A stretch of 64,000 bases of DNA from Alligator mississippiensis (taxonomy: Eukaryota > Chordata > Crocodylia > Alligatoridae): contig NC_081828.1 of NCBI RefSeq assembly GCF_030867095.1, forward strand, positions 210,372,978-210,436,977, given 5' to 3'. Shown one piece after another: positions 1 to 10,650 of this stretch. The stretch's first letter is position 1; each line of letters starts with the position of its first letter. Position numbers and translations under genes: made by a program. The notes beneath the pieces are model-generated. The model searched no databases. It saw only the letters and a program-made list of their open reading frames with translations, and was not told the origin of the DNA.

Positions 1-235
1 TTCCCCCCCCCGCCTCCTCCCCTTCTCAGTTTCGGTTTCCCTGCAAGACTGCCTTAAAATCTCTGAATCTTTTCTGAATCAATTTAGAGGGTTTTTTTGG
101 TCCCCTGATTTGATTCGGATTCGGTGATTTGGCCTCCGAATCGGGCCGAATCTTCTCTGAATCAAATTGGTTAATGAAGCTTTGCACCCCACTACTATCT
201 GGGAGAGGAAATGGTGTCTTAAATGGCATGTCCTA
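1..235. repeat. Dispersed repeat with GATTTGATTCGG-type motifs (unnamed)
   Basis: The stretch is built of variants of gattcggattcggtgattt and tctgaatcaaattgg. A related block lies at about 47860-48000. It is probably a decayed transposon terminus lying in a PLCD1 intron; the family is not identified. Confidence 0.5.
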
Positions 236-722
236 TTAAGACTGGACTTGGAGGTTATGTGGTGGGTTTCTGTTGCCAGACTGGATGAGCTTGACTCTTA
301 GAATCAAGTTTTTCATGTAAGTGGCTGTGATTTTTCATTTGAAAAAGGAGGGAAACTTCTGAGGCATCTCCTCCTCCCAAGGTCTCTGCAATGGGAACTG
401 TATGCGGATGACAGTGGATTCAGTTTGCCAGGCGGAGCAGAGCCCACTTTGGAGAGGCCACTAGCCTGCTCTTGATGGTCAGGTGGGGGTGAGAAGGCAC
501 TCAGCATGCATGGGTATCAGTCTCTTTGGTCAGCTCTGCCTCCATGAGAAGTAGCAGCAGGGAGGTGGTGTCACTGAGCCAATTAAAAAGCAATTAAAAA
601 TTGCTAGATACACAATTAGAGCACGCACTGAGTAGGCAGGTAGAGATGCTGTATATAGCATTAAGGAGAGAGAAAAGTAGCAGAAGTTACTGAAAGGGAG
701 GTTGTATCTTGTTCTTTTGCAG

Positions 723-839
723 GAACTGATTTTATTCATCACAACGTCAAGTATCTGAGCCGGATCTATCCTGCTGGCTGGAGGACGGATTCTTCCAACT
801 ACAACCCAGTTGACTTCTGGAACGTGGGCTGTCAGATCG
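723..839 (+). CDS. PLCD1: PLCD1 exon: end of catalytic Y half
   Basis: The acceptor is ttttgcag ending at 722 and the donor is gtacttg from 840. The exon enters with two bases of a split codon and leaves with one (ATC G). It encodes [20 protein letters not shown] and the following Y-half residues up to GCQI. Confidence 0.95.
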
Positions 840-3800
840 GTACTTGCAATGTGATGCACACGGGTTGTCCAGTGACCTAATTGTTCATAGGATCTGGTTG
901 ACCTGCATGTGGTTTCAGTCCAACTGGTGCTTAGTGGCAGGCCTGGAAGAGAGGCTAAGGGCTTAATCATAGAGAAGTAGGGCTGGAAGGGATCCTCAGA
1001 GTTCATTTAGTCCAACCCAGTGCTTGAGGCAGGATCATCCCTATCCAAACCATCCCATACAATCTAAATTTTACATAATACTACCATCAACCCTGACACA
1101 ACACAGACCTATCACCCTAACCTGCCACAGATAAAGCAGGGGACCTTTGGCAGTTAATGTCCTGTTTCTATGAAAGGTTGTCAGTGCATGCTGGAAAGAT
1201 CCCAGGTAGAGGGCAAACCCCCCCACAGTCCATACCAATCCACCCATGGGGTAAAATTCCTTCCTGCCCCATAATGTGCTGTTTAGTCTGACCCTGAGTG
1301 GAGGAGCAAGACTCTTATTTTGCTGCAATTTCAAGCCGTTGGTCCATGCTTCCTTGTCTGCAGCAAGAGAGAAAAGGTGTTTTCCCTCTTTTTTATGGCA
1401 GCCCTTCAAGTATTTGAAGACTGCTATCATGTCCCCTCTTAAGTGCCTTTTTAGGAAGCTGAACATGCCTACCTCCTTCAACCTCTTCTCATAAGACTGG
1501 GCCCCTTATCATCTTTGTTGCCTACCTCTGGATCCTCTCTGACTTCTCTACATCCTTTTTAAAAAGGTAGAGCCCAGAACTGCAAACAGTATCCAGATGA
1601 GGTCTAACCAGTGCTGGTTATAAGGTGACAGGCTGTACAGGAAGCAAACTGTATTACAGTTAAGCAAATCCTTATAGCCATAAAAGTAGTTGTCTGTGTG
1701 AACTAAATCACTACAGAACCACGTGTGTTGACACCCATGAAAGTGAATTTATGCATTATTTTGTTTTAGTTGCCTTGAATTTCCAGACCCCAGGCAACGA
1801 AATGGACCTCTACCAGGGCAGATTCCAGGACAATGGCTTTTCGGGGTACATCCTAAAGCCAGAATTCCTTCGGGACGTGGACACCACATTCAATCCAAAA
1901 TCGATTGTGGAAGGAACATGGTGGACACAGAAGAAACTGGTGGTTAAAGTAAGGATCAAATTTGGTAAAGTGTAACAGCCGCACAAACCCTTGTTGCGTC
2001 TATGAATCTGAATTTTGCCACATGGGCTCTCAGAGAACAGCACCTGATCTCAGTTCATCAAGGCAGTCAAGCACTTGCTTTTGTCCTGTTGACTTTAATC
2101 TGAATTAAGACCCCAGTGAGCAAACCTCCTGAAGGCAATGGGACGACTTGCGAAGCCACATATGAGTTCTGCAAAGATGTGTGCATGTACTTTGCTTTAG
2201 GCATGGGGTGTGTATGAAGGGGCATATTCAGCATATGTAGAGTGAAGCCAATGTGTAAGTCTTAGCAGGACTGGGGTGTGTGGTGCTGTAAGCTTGCCAG
2301 ATGAGGGGCATAAGTGTAGTTTTCTTCTTTGGGATCCTGTGGCCGCCAAGTGCTGCCACAAAGCAAATAATAATGAAAAGGGATGGCAGAATCAAGAATC
2401 ATAGACCCCTTTTTTCAATGACTTCAGCTTTGCATGGTGTGAGATAAAAGGTGGGAAGTTCATATGGCCTGACTGTTACAGTCGCAAATGTATTTGGCCA
2501 CGAGGCATCACTTGCTTCTGGGTAGGACCTGAGTGCAAGGGGAGGCGCAGAAGTCATTCCCTGCCCTGTGTCCGGTGGGACATTGCACAGAGGACTAGGT
2601 CCACCCTGCTCTTGTCACCACATCCACCAAAGCCACCATTGTCATAAATAAACTAGGCCAGCCATGACAGATCCTGTATCCCTGAAGGCTGTAGTCCTAA
2701 AGAAAATGATGACAGTCGTCCAAATTGAGCCCCGTCCTCGATGCATGTGATTTTCCTCTCCTGCAGATCATCTCTGGCCAGCAGCTGCCCAAGGTGAACA
2801 AGGGCAAGAACTCCATTGTGGATCCCAGGGTCACGGTCGAGATCTACGGGGTTCAGCAGGACAGCGACAAGAAGCAAACCAGGGTCATTGAAAACAACGG
2901 TAAGGGGGAATTCAGTTTTGGGGAGCAGTCCCAAGACATTGTAATTCACACCTAGCCTGTGACTACCCCTGCCAAAGTGCAGCTTAGCTTAGCACCCCTC
3001 GGTAGGTACAGTGGTTGGTGGGGTGGACCAGGAGGCATGGATCAGAGACCGCTGGCGTGCCCAAACCCTGTGAGACTGACCATGGACAGCAAGTCAGTTC
3101 CTGAGCTCCTTCACCCTGATGGAAATCCTAATTAACATCCCTGACTCAGTGGTGATCAGTGGTGGGTTTCAATATCTGAAGGGTGATTACAAAGAGGATC
3201 TGTGGATTATAAAGTTTTCTATGGCTTTGGGGACAGGAGGAGAAGCAACGACCCCAAATTGCAGCAGAGGAGATTTCGGCTGGGGATTAGAGAGACCTTT
3301 CTGACTCTGAGGTTGGTCAAGCAAAGGAACGGGCTACCTAGGGAGGCTGTGTAATCTGCATCCCTGCACACTTCTGAGAGCAGGTTAGAAGACACTTGCC
3401 TGGGATGGTTTAGTCAGGGAAAATCTTGATTTAAGCAGGAGGCTGGACTAGGTGACCTCATGAGGACACTTCCAGCCCTACTTTCCCATGATTGTAGGAC
3501 TCGGGCCCATCTGGCTCAGGTCTCAATAGGCCGTTAAAGGGGTCTTTAAACTTATGTTTCCAAAAGCTCTTTGGAAATGGAGCGCCCCTGCTGGATTTCT
3601 CACTTTCCCCTTTGTCAGTTAGTCCCTTGTGGGCTCTGTGTCAAATGTGAAAAGGACCCATGAGAAGTCAGAGCTGATGCCTCCACACCCAGCTGGGACA
3701 ATGGAGATGGCTTTAGTTGGTATGACCTTCTGAGCTGACCCTCTGTAGGTTGTAGGAGATGGTACAGAAAAGCGAATACAGGCCCTAGAGTGAGGTCTGT

Positions 3801-6800
3801 CTGCAGAGGATCTCCTCAATATACAGTTCTTTTGAAGATCTCACCTAAGTGGACCACCTTTTGAAGACCTCAACTCAGCTGTCTAGGTTCCCTGTGAATT
3901 CAGGGCCTAAGCTCACTGTTGAGGCAATGCAGGGAAAACTTTCTGTCTGTTGTAGACAAGCAGAAGAGAAGCTACCGAAGTGGCACCTTTGCCCTGTGCT
4001 AAGTCCACATGCACCACAGAAATACGGGAGGAGCGATGAAAGGCCGCATGGGGTAGGCTGGGCATGTGGGTGCCTATACGTGAACAAGGAGGCTGCTCTG
4101 ATGCGCTGTAATCACAGCACGTTGGAGCAGACTCGATTAAACGAGTGTGCTGGAGTGTGGCGATTACCGCCCTCCAACAGCCTCCCGTGTCTTGTGTATC
4201 AGCGTCCCTGCACTTCAGAATGGGAGTGGGAACGCTTTATCTAAAGTGTGCTCGGCGAGCTTTAGATAAAGTGCACCCAGGCGCCATTTGGAAGTGCAGG
4301 GATGCTGATACATGGGCTGCTCCAGGCACTTTGATCTGATCTAATCTGTAATTAAAGTGCTCCCCCCCCAGACATCCTCTGTGTCCTTGGCAAACCACTT
4401 AACCTTTCCTCATGCAGTTCCCCATGCATGAAATGGAGATAATGCCTCCTTTCTCCTTTCCCAGGGCCAGAATAGCTCATTAGACACTCAGATACTAAGG
4501 TGATGGCAGCCATCTGAATACCCAGGAGGGGAAGAGGCAGCAGTGTGTCTCCTACAAGACAGCCAGGCAGCGGGCAGCCGACAGGTCACCCTCCACGTTC
4601 CTCACGGGTAGGAAAGGGCACTCCTCCCAGCAAACACACACAAAGACTGTTTTTTTGTTTGGGATCCAAGCCAAGCATATGAAAACACATGCACATTTTC
4701 TCCAGGGCTATGACCATGTTCCTCTTCCTCCTTTCCTGTTTGAGACTTCAATCGGGGAATGTGGCTGGGCTCCAGCCGTTTGTGCCCGTCTCCTCTTCTG
4801 TTTTCTAATCCAGTTCTGCCCCACGCTTTTCCAGTCGCACAGCCACATGATTTTCGTGGCTGGCAAATGCTCCTGAGCTCCTGTTGTCTGCAGTGAGTTT
4901 ACTGGCAGGGATGTTCACAGAAACGGCGAGTTTCAAGTGAATGCTGAAGCACAGGATGTGAATCTCAGGTCTGTAGCAGTGAGCATTTGAACTGGAAAGC
5001 GGACTGCAGGAGGTAAACACATTAGAGTGTTTTCTGCTCCTTTTCTCCTTTTCTGTCCTGCAAGGCCTGGAGGTCCAGAATTGTTGGAGTTAGGGGCTAG
5101 ATCCAATATAAGACTTAAGAGCAGCCAGTTGTCATCCTGCCTGTGGCACTTCTGGACATGTGCAGAAGTTCCTGGCACATCTGCATCTCAGCAGCAGTGT
5201 ACCCTGTCCAGCAAAGCCTCAAGTATGTCCCCTCCACTTGCTCCAAACCTTGAAATGTGCCTGTGAAAATGTTCCAGGGATGTCCCCAGTGTCCTTTGTG
5301 CATTGCTCTGAAGACCAAGGTCTTGAAAGGGATGCTTCTGAGTGTCTTCACCAGCTTACTGCTGGGTTTGGAGCACACAGATGGGTGGTTCATGCTCAGA
5401 GTACCCATGTCCTAAGGCAACTTTAGGCATGACCTTGTTCAACATTAAGCAACACAGAGCAACCTTCTGCCTGTGCCATCAGTTGGCCAAACCCTCATGG
5501 TAAAAACACATGGGAAGTTGTTCTCAGCAGTCGCTCCCCAGCTCTGGAGCATCCTCTGTCTCAAGGCCCACGTGGACATCGTTAGGTAGTGCTGTGTGGC
5601 CTTCCTGTTTGGACAGGTGTTTAACAAAAAAAGCTAACCTGAGATATTGTGCTGGGGATTTCTGTCTTGCGTCACAGCTCTAGTTGCCTTTTTAGATGTT
5701 TTGTTCTCTTGTTTATTCTCCTGTTCTGTGTTATTCTGGTCATTTATTGTAAACCAGCCTGAGCCTTTGTTGGGAAGAGTGGCCTATACACCCAATAAAT
5801 AAGTAAATATAATTAATCAGTGTAGGCACCACCTGGTTGAGACAGCAGCAGGGCTTGTGGGTTGCAATTTTGGAAGTCAGCTCCTCCGTTTCACCTGATC
5901 GTGCTTTAAGCAGCTATGAGCATGGGCTCATGATGCAAAAGCGGACAGGGATTTTCTGAGCATCCGCTGCCCAGTGCATGTGCATGTTCCTACCCTGTGG
6001 TCAAAGAAAGCCAGCCCATGCTAGGCTGTCCCTCAGTGAAAGATGGCTAAGCTGCCACAGGTTAGTTATTTCCCACGGGGTAAGAGTGTGCAAACACAGA
6101 GCAGCCGATGTACCATAAAGCTCCCTTCCCATTTATCTCATAAGAGCTTACTTGTTCTTCTGTCTGTGCTCTAAGTCTTTCATCATATTTTTTCCCATTG
6201 TTGTCTAAATATCTGGCTCCGAGTGTCTTCCCTCAAAGTCAGTAAGAGTTCACCACCCCAGAGAAATCCTTAGCACCTTACAGGAGTGAGTCTTAGATCA
6301 GGGGACATATTCAATGGGAGCTGAGGGTCTTCAGCATTTCTGACTATTAGATTATTACCATATGGTGACCATAGGGGACAATATTCAGCCTTTGCTTTTG
6401 CCACCTGTAAGTCCCCCCAACAGCTGACTGCATTACTTTGGGGCTAAGGGTGTCAAACCAGCCTTGGTACAGTAGGCAACTTTCTCTTGGCCTCCCGCAA
6501 GGTGTGAATGGGCTGAGTGCTCTAGAGCTTTTAGGCGTTCATTAAAAGGGCTGTTCTGACCTGTGGTATCAAGGAAACTGGTCTTCATAAACAAGCTATG
6601 GGGATATTTGTTCAACCTTTTCACTGCGATGTACAATCAAACTACCATATCATGCAGCGGTGCATACACCCATGTGGTAAGAAGGTACATGGTATAGCGT
6701 GCTGAATATCTTGGAGGAAAGAGGCACTCCCAGCTGATCTCATCTAGGAGTCAACAGGTTAACACCCAAAAGGAGACATTTTCAGAGGCACGCAATCGAT

Positions 6801-9800
6801 TCCCAGCGTCCATTGAGAGCCTACAGGTCTCTCTAAAATGTCCTTCTAAAGCCAAACAAATCCTTCCTAGTCATTTAGATATGTTTTACATTGATGTCAG
6901 CTCACAGTTTTTATTGCAAGTCTTACAATCATTTCATTTTTTTCTTAAGGCCTGTAAATATGTCCAGAACATATCTTTACGCCTGAAAGTGTACCTGAAA
7001 GTGTATGTTAAAGACCCGGAAACGAGGCAGCAAATAGAAAGCATCCCCATATTTATTGTTTTTTGGCTATTTTTAAATTAATTTCATGGAGGTTTTTGTG
7101 GATTGTGCCTCGTGACTTGAGAACGCTTGGAGCTGCTGATGCTGATGTTAGTTCAGGAACAAAGGGGGTAAGGCATGGGTTTGTACAAGTCTAAATGTCC
7201 AGGCAGTCTTCATCTTTTGAGAACAGACTGAACTTGGACTAACCACAAAGCCTTCCTTGGTGAATGCTAGAGAGCCATGCCAGCAAACCAGGGGTATATA
7301 ACTGAGGCTCTCATTCAGGAAAGGTTGAGCCCAGCCCTGCTGCAATCTCGCCTCCCGTGCATTTTACTGAGGACACCGCACCCAGGAGGCTAGCGTCCTC
7401 TGCCTGCCTTTTTAGAGGAGGCTTCAGACCAGCTCCGCCTGCATGGCTCCCTCCCTGCCGAGGATGGTCTCTCGGGAGTGACTCTTTGGCATCACAAGAA
7501 TAAACCTGGGTGATCGAGATGGCACTAAGCCTTCTGCTCATTCAGACGGTCTTGAGTGGAAGTCCTTCCTCGTTAAAGCTGTTGCTTGCTTTGTGACAAA
7601 CTCAGCTTTGATTGTGCATTTTACCAAGTCACATCTTTCCTGGCACTAGCAGCAATCTGGCTGGACCCGGCCCTTGTCTAAACAACCCCAAATGCAGTTG
7701 GGGTCCAGATACGGGGCTCGGACCTCTCCATAATGCTCCAGAGCTTGAAGGCCTCCTTAAGGAACTCAACACAGCCCATGGCTAGCTCTCAAAGGGCTTT
7801 GTCATCCCCTTTCTAGAGACGGGGAAACGGAGGCCTAGAGTGTTTAAGGGCTGGGCTGTGAGCAAGGGGTAGTGTATAAATGATAACGCCCCAGTGGCTG
7901 CCACACCATGGAGTCACAGTTTCCTCTCTGCTTCCCCTGCCTCAGGACTAACGTTGGCCTGTCGGTGGCTCGCAAGGTGCCGTCCAGTTTTGTGTTCCTC
8001 GGTCCCACCGAAGCTGCCCGCTGCAGCAGTGGAGAAGTGTCCTGGTTCCTCTAGACAGGCACGCAGTTGGTGAACTACCAGCTGTGTTGTGAATAACTAA
8101 AACTGGTGTGCAGGGAAGTCTGGGTGAAAGACTGATCTCTGTTGCGTTCCTTGAGCTGCTCTGGGCTATTGTTGTTCAGTGCTGGATCCTGCAGCTTTGT
8201 TGTCACACGAGAGACCCCTTGACATGAGCACACAGCGAGGGTTAACGCTGCTAACTCTCACGTGCAAATCCGAGGCCTCCGCTCTGAGTATCACAGGGCA
8301 GATACTCCCTTCGCTTTACACCACGGCGTCAGCCCGCTACAAAGGGGCTTCTGCAGGGTACCAGAGAGAGAAGGGCAATGCCACATGGACAAGCGAGATG
8401 TCCTGGAGGATGAGGGGACACTGGCAACTGGTTAGACATGCTAGAGAAGATCCGCTTGCTTGTTTCTATCAAATGATTTTGTGGTTTGCCTGATTCCAGT
8501 GAGTTTATGGATTCATCGGGTGAAATGTGAGCTCCATCTAAGTCAATTAGAAAGACTCCCAGTGACTTCAGTAGGGCCAGGATTTCACACCTGGATGTTA
8601 CAGCCGGTCTGCTCCTCTGGCTGGTCCTGCGGTCAAACTGCACTGCTGGGGCAAAAACGGAGCTGTCTGAAAGACACCCAAGCAAGGCTTAAACTGTGTG
8701 TCTCCCTCTGTTTTCTGCTCCTTTTCTCCTTCCTTGTTCAGGGTTTAACCCCACGTGGGATGAAGAGTTCGAGTTCAACATTGACGTCCCTGCGCTCGCA
8801 CTGGTCCGTTTTATGGTGGAAGACTTTGATGTGTCAACCAAAAATGACTTTATTGGGCAGTATACCCTGCCCTTCACCAGCCTACAGCAAGGTAAGGAGC
8901 CGCGTGGGAAGCAGAGCCTGGTCGGGGCTGCCCAGGCTACCGGGCCCTGGCGCACTACAGCGCCTGGGACGTCCCAGGCTCTCCACTGTGACCATGGGAC
9001 CGTTTCCTCTCTCGGTAGCTGCCTTTGTTGTTTTTACATCTGTGTTTGAAGCTGATCTCCCTAGGCCAGGTTCGCTTGGCTTTCATAGCCTGCCCATGCT
9101 GGGCTTCAGGGTCCAGTAGGTCCCATTGCACCGACCACTAAAGGAAGGTGTCACCATTTAGAGGACCTGGTAATACACAGCGACAAAGCATACAGTGGGT
9201 TCCCGCACACCTGGGTAGCCCCAGCAGCTGCCGGAAGCAGGATGTGATTTGAATTTAGTCTGAGGTTAAACGGCTTTAACTTCAGACAGCGGAGGTAAAA
9301 CAGACCAACTTTTGATTGGCCTGTCTGCAGTTTCACATTTAACCGCTCAGGGAAACCCGGGCACCGCAGGAAATGAGCAGGCACTGTAAAGTCAGATCTC
9401 TGCTGTTTGAGTCAGCACACGGCTCGGGCCATCTTTTCGGCTGCAACATAAAACCCAGGATGCGAATGGATGTGGTTATGGATGATCTCCTATAGTTTAA
9501 AGGTGCCAGACCTGAATTTTCTGGTCTTATTGAAGCTCTGACAGCTGTATTCCCATCATCTTAATGCCCAGCACAAGTAGAGCTGGACAAAGGGACTAAT
9601 GCAGACTTTAAAATCAGCTTATATTATTTGCTGGCCATAGGGAAGCAATGATTAACATAGGGTCTTAGGATTTGGGAGCCCTGTCCCTGGCTCTCCCGCT
9701 GGCCACGTGACAAGCCCAGTGCCTCTCACTGAGATCTCTCCGATCCACCGTGGTCCATGGGGCACAAGCACCTTAGTGTTTCTCAGTGAACTCTGTGGCT

Positions 9801-10184
9801 GGAGGGGCTGCAGACAAGTAAAGCTTTGTTGTGGGCTGCAGGATACCATTGTAGTGTACTACAGTACAGTGCCTTAATTGTTGTATTAGGTGGGGGATGA
9901 GGGAAAACGGGGGAATAGGAAATGAAAGTTGGAAGGGGTGGCCACCGTTCTTGAGTGCTGTCGTAGCCTTGTCTAGAAAGACCAAGGGACTAACTTCCAT
10001 CTTTCCATTCACTGTCTGAGAAGCACGCGGAGTTGGTGAACCCTTCAGCCGCTGGAGCTAAATACCTGTGCCTCTGTATCTTCTCATTCCAGGCTACCGC
10101 CACATCCATCTCTTGAACAGAAACGGGGACCCACACCCATCTGCCACGCTGTTTGTGCACATTAGGATTCAGGACAATTATTAA
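723..10184 (+). CDS. PLCD1: Phospholipase C delta-1, C-terminal part (five coding exons, 5' end outside window)
   Basis: This enzyme hydrolyses PIP2 to IP3 and diacylglycerol at the plasma membrane. Five exons join in phase (117, 179, 133, 150 and 92 nt; 671 nt) and end in TAA at 10182-10184. The first exon carries the end of the catalytic Y half with the SRIYPAGWR stretch, whose Arg and Tyr correspond to substrate contacts R549 and Y551 in rat PLC delta-1. The remaining exons encode the C2 domain. Its calcium-site residues are kept: Asp in SIVDPR, Asn in ENNGFN, and both Asp of VEDFD (mammals have VEDYD, so Tyr is Phe here). The ending ([14 protein letters not shown]) resembles mammalian PLCD1 more than PLCD3 or PLCD4, and the neighbour VILL supports PLCD1. 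The PH domain, EF hands and X half must lie left of position 1. Confidence 0.95.
966..1640 (-). mobile_element. CR1 LINE, 3' end, antisense to PLCD1
   Basis: The plus strand begins atcatagagaagtagggctg and then ggaagggatcctcagag...tttagtccaaccc, the reverse complement of the CR1 3' end. The body continues to about 1640, and its minus-strand translation contains CR1-tail wording such as [19 protein letters not shown]. It sits between the first two PLCD1 exons of the window. Confidence 0.85.
1770..1948 (+). CDS. PLCD1: PLCD1 exon: Y half to C2 junction
   Basis: The acceptor is tgttttag ending at 1769 and the donor is gtaagg from 1949. The split Val codon (G/TT) joins the previous exon. It encodes [20 protein letters not shown] and runs to KKLVVK, leaving in phase 0. 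Confidence 0.95.
2767..2899 (+). CDS. PLCD1: PLCD1 exon: first part of C2 domain
   Basis: The acceptor is ctcctgcag ending at 2766 and the donor is gtaagg from 2900. It starts [20 protein letters not shown], including the calcium-binding-loop Asp, and ends at VIENN plus one base of a split Gly codon. Confidence 0.95.
3165..3498 (+). mobile_element. CR1 LINE 3' fragment
   Basis: The sequence ends with ggctggactaggtgacctca and a tail resembling the CR1 3' terminus (ttcccatgattgtaggac). Diverged, 5'-truncated copy in the 5.8-kb PLCD1 intron. Confidence 0.75.
4105..4366. repeat. Foldback (palindromic) element
   Basis: The arm tgtatcagcgtccctgcact from 4195 pairs with agtgcagggatgctgataca ending at 4312. 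A second, inner pair surrounds the centre (gctttatctaaag and ctttagataaag). Outer flanks (gttggagcag and tgctccaggc) extend the symmetry less perfectly. It is probably a non-autonomous DNA transposon. Confidence 0.7.
4368..4475 (+). repeat. CORE-SINE/MIR-like 3' part
   Basis: It shows the typical order ccttggcaaaccacttaacc, then ccccatgcatgaaatggaga and taatgcctcctttc, which is the 3' half of MIR-type SINEs. Confidence 0.6.
5440..5812 (+). mobile_element. L2-like LINE 3' end
   Basis: The end reads attgtaaaccagcctgagcc ... ggaagagtggcctatacacc followed by aataaataagtaaata, like the 3' tail of reptilian L2-type LINEs (gtaaaccgccctgag...aataaataaata). The 5' limit is uncertain. Confidence 0.55.
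7800..7875 (-). repeat. MIR/CORE-SINE-like fragment
   Basis: The plus strand reads agagacggggaaacggaggc followed by ctagagtgtttaagg, the reverse complement of the conserved SINE core (cctctgtttcccc). Confidence 0.45.
8742..8891 (+). CDS. PLCD1: PLCD1 exon: middle of C2 domain
   Basis: The acceptor is ccttgttcag ending at 8741, preceded by a strong pyrimidine tract, and the donor is gtaagg from 8892. It encodes [16 protein letters not shown], then VEDFD with the second calcium-site Asp pair, and ends at TSLQQ plus one base. Confidence 0.95.
10093..10184 (+). CDS. PLCD1: PLCD1 terminal coding exon
   Basis: The acceptor is tcattccag ending at 10092. It encodes [20 protein letters not shown] and ends HIRIQDNY, with TAA at 10182-10184. 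The end of the protein is a few residues longer than the human ISLQD ending as I recall it. Confidence 0.95.
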
Positions 10185-10650
10185 ATGCAGCCAAGGAGCC
10201 CAGCTTTCAAATGCTAATGGATGCTGCTGTAGCTCCAAAATGAACCCAAGGTGCCCTTTCTTCTGCTCTGGGAACTCATCAGTGCCTTCCCTGGGACGAA
10301 GCAGTGCTTTATAAAGCCCCTAAGGCTGTTGTGAATACTTTGTATTATGTTTGTAAGCTCCAGTCCCAATGATGAAAATAGCCTGACATTTCTGTTCTGA
10401 TTTTTTTTCCAATGATAATTTGGTAACTATTTGATAAATCAAATTTTAGTTGTAATGAACCTTAATTCCTTTGATTTTTAGCTCTGTTTCTAAAGAGAGG
10501 TATGGGATTTTTAATAGCATTTCAAATCTAAGAAGAGACAAGGATAATGAGCTGTGTTTCATCTGGTGTGACCCTTGTAGCCTTGATATTGAAAAGCTCT
10601 ACAGCCAAAATAAACTGGACGAATACTGTATCTTCTTACATACAGTGTAT
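10185..10650 (+). other. PLCD1: PLCD1 3' UTR, proximal form
   Basis: The sequence is AT-rich and non-coding. An AATAAA hexamer at 10609-10614 is followed about 50 nt later by a GT-rich stretch (10663-10679), the usual arrangement for cleavage between about 10630 and 10655. More distal AATAAA motifs at about 11723 and 11814 could give longer forms. The exact end is inferred. Confidence 0.6.
10609..10614 (+). terminator. PLCD1: Candidate PLCD1 polyadenylation signal
   Basis: A canonical AATAAA lies 425 nt after the stop codon, with a GT-rich downstream element. It is the first such hexamer in the right orientation after the stop. Confidence 0.6.

Larger units (their letters stand above)
2900..8741 (+). 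other. PLCD1: PLCD1 5.8-kb intron
   Basis: It contains the CR1, foldback, SINE and L2-like remnants listed separately. I see nothing with coding or RNA-gene character between about 5,815 and 8,700, apart from the SINE-like fragment near 7.8 kb. Confidence 0.7.

Noticed and set aside
1071-1481. A 136-codon minus-strand frame.
   Set aside because: It lies wholly inside the CR1 3' end and is the usual CR1 tail translation, not a host gene.
5028-8731. A 23-nt pyrimidine-rich string (tgttttctgctccttttctc...) occurs at 5028 and again at 8709, directly before a PLCD1 acceptor.
   Set aside because: Similarity does not extend to either side, no exon-like sequence follows the first copy, and pyrimidine tracts are low complexity.
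8460-9119. A 219-codon plus-strand frame overlapping a PLCD1 exon.
   Set aside because: It uses a different frame from the true exon at 8742-8891 and reads through both splice sites.
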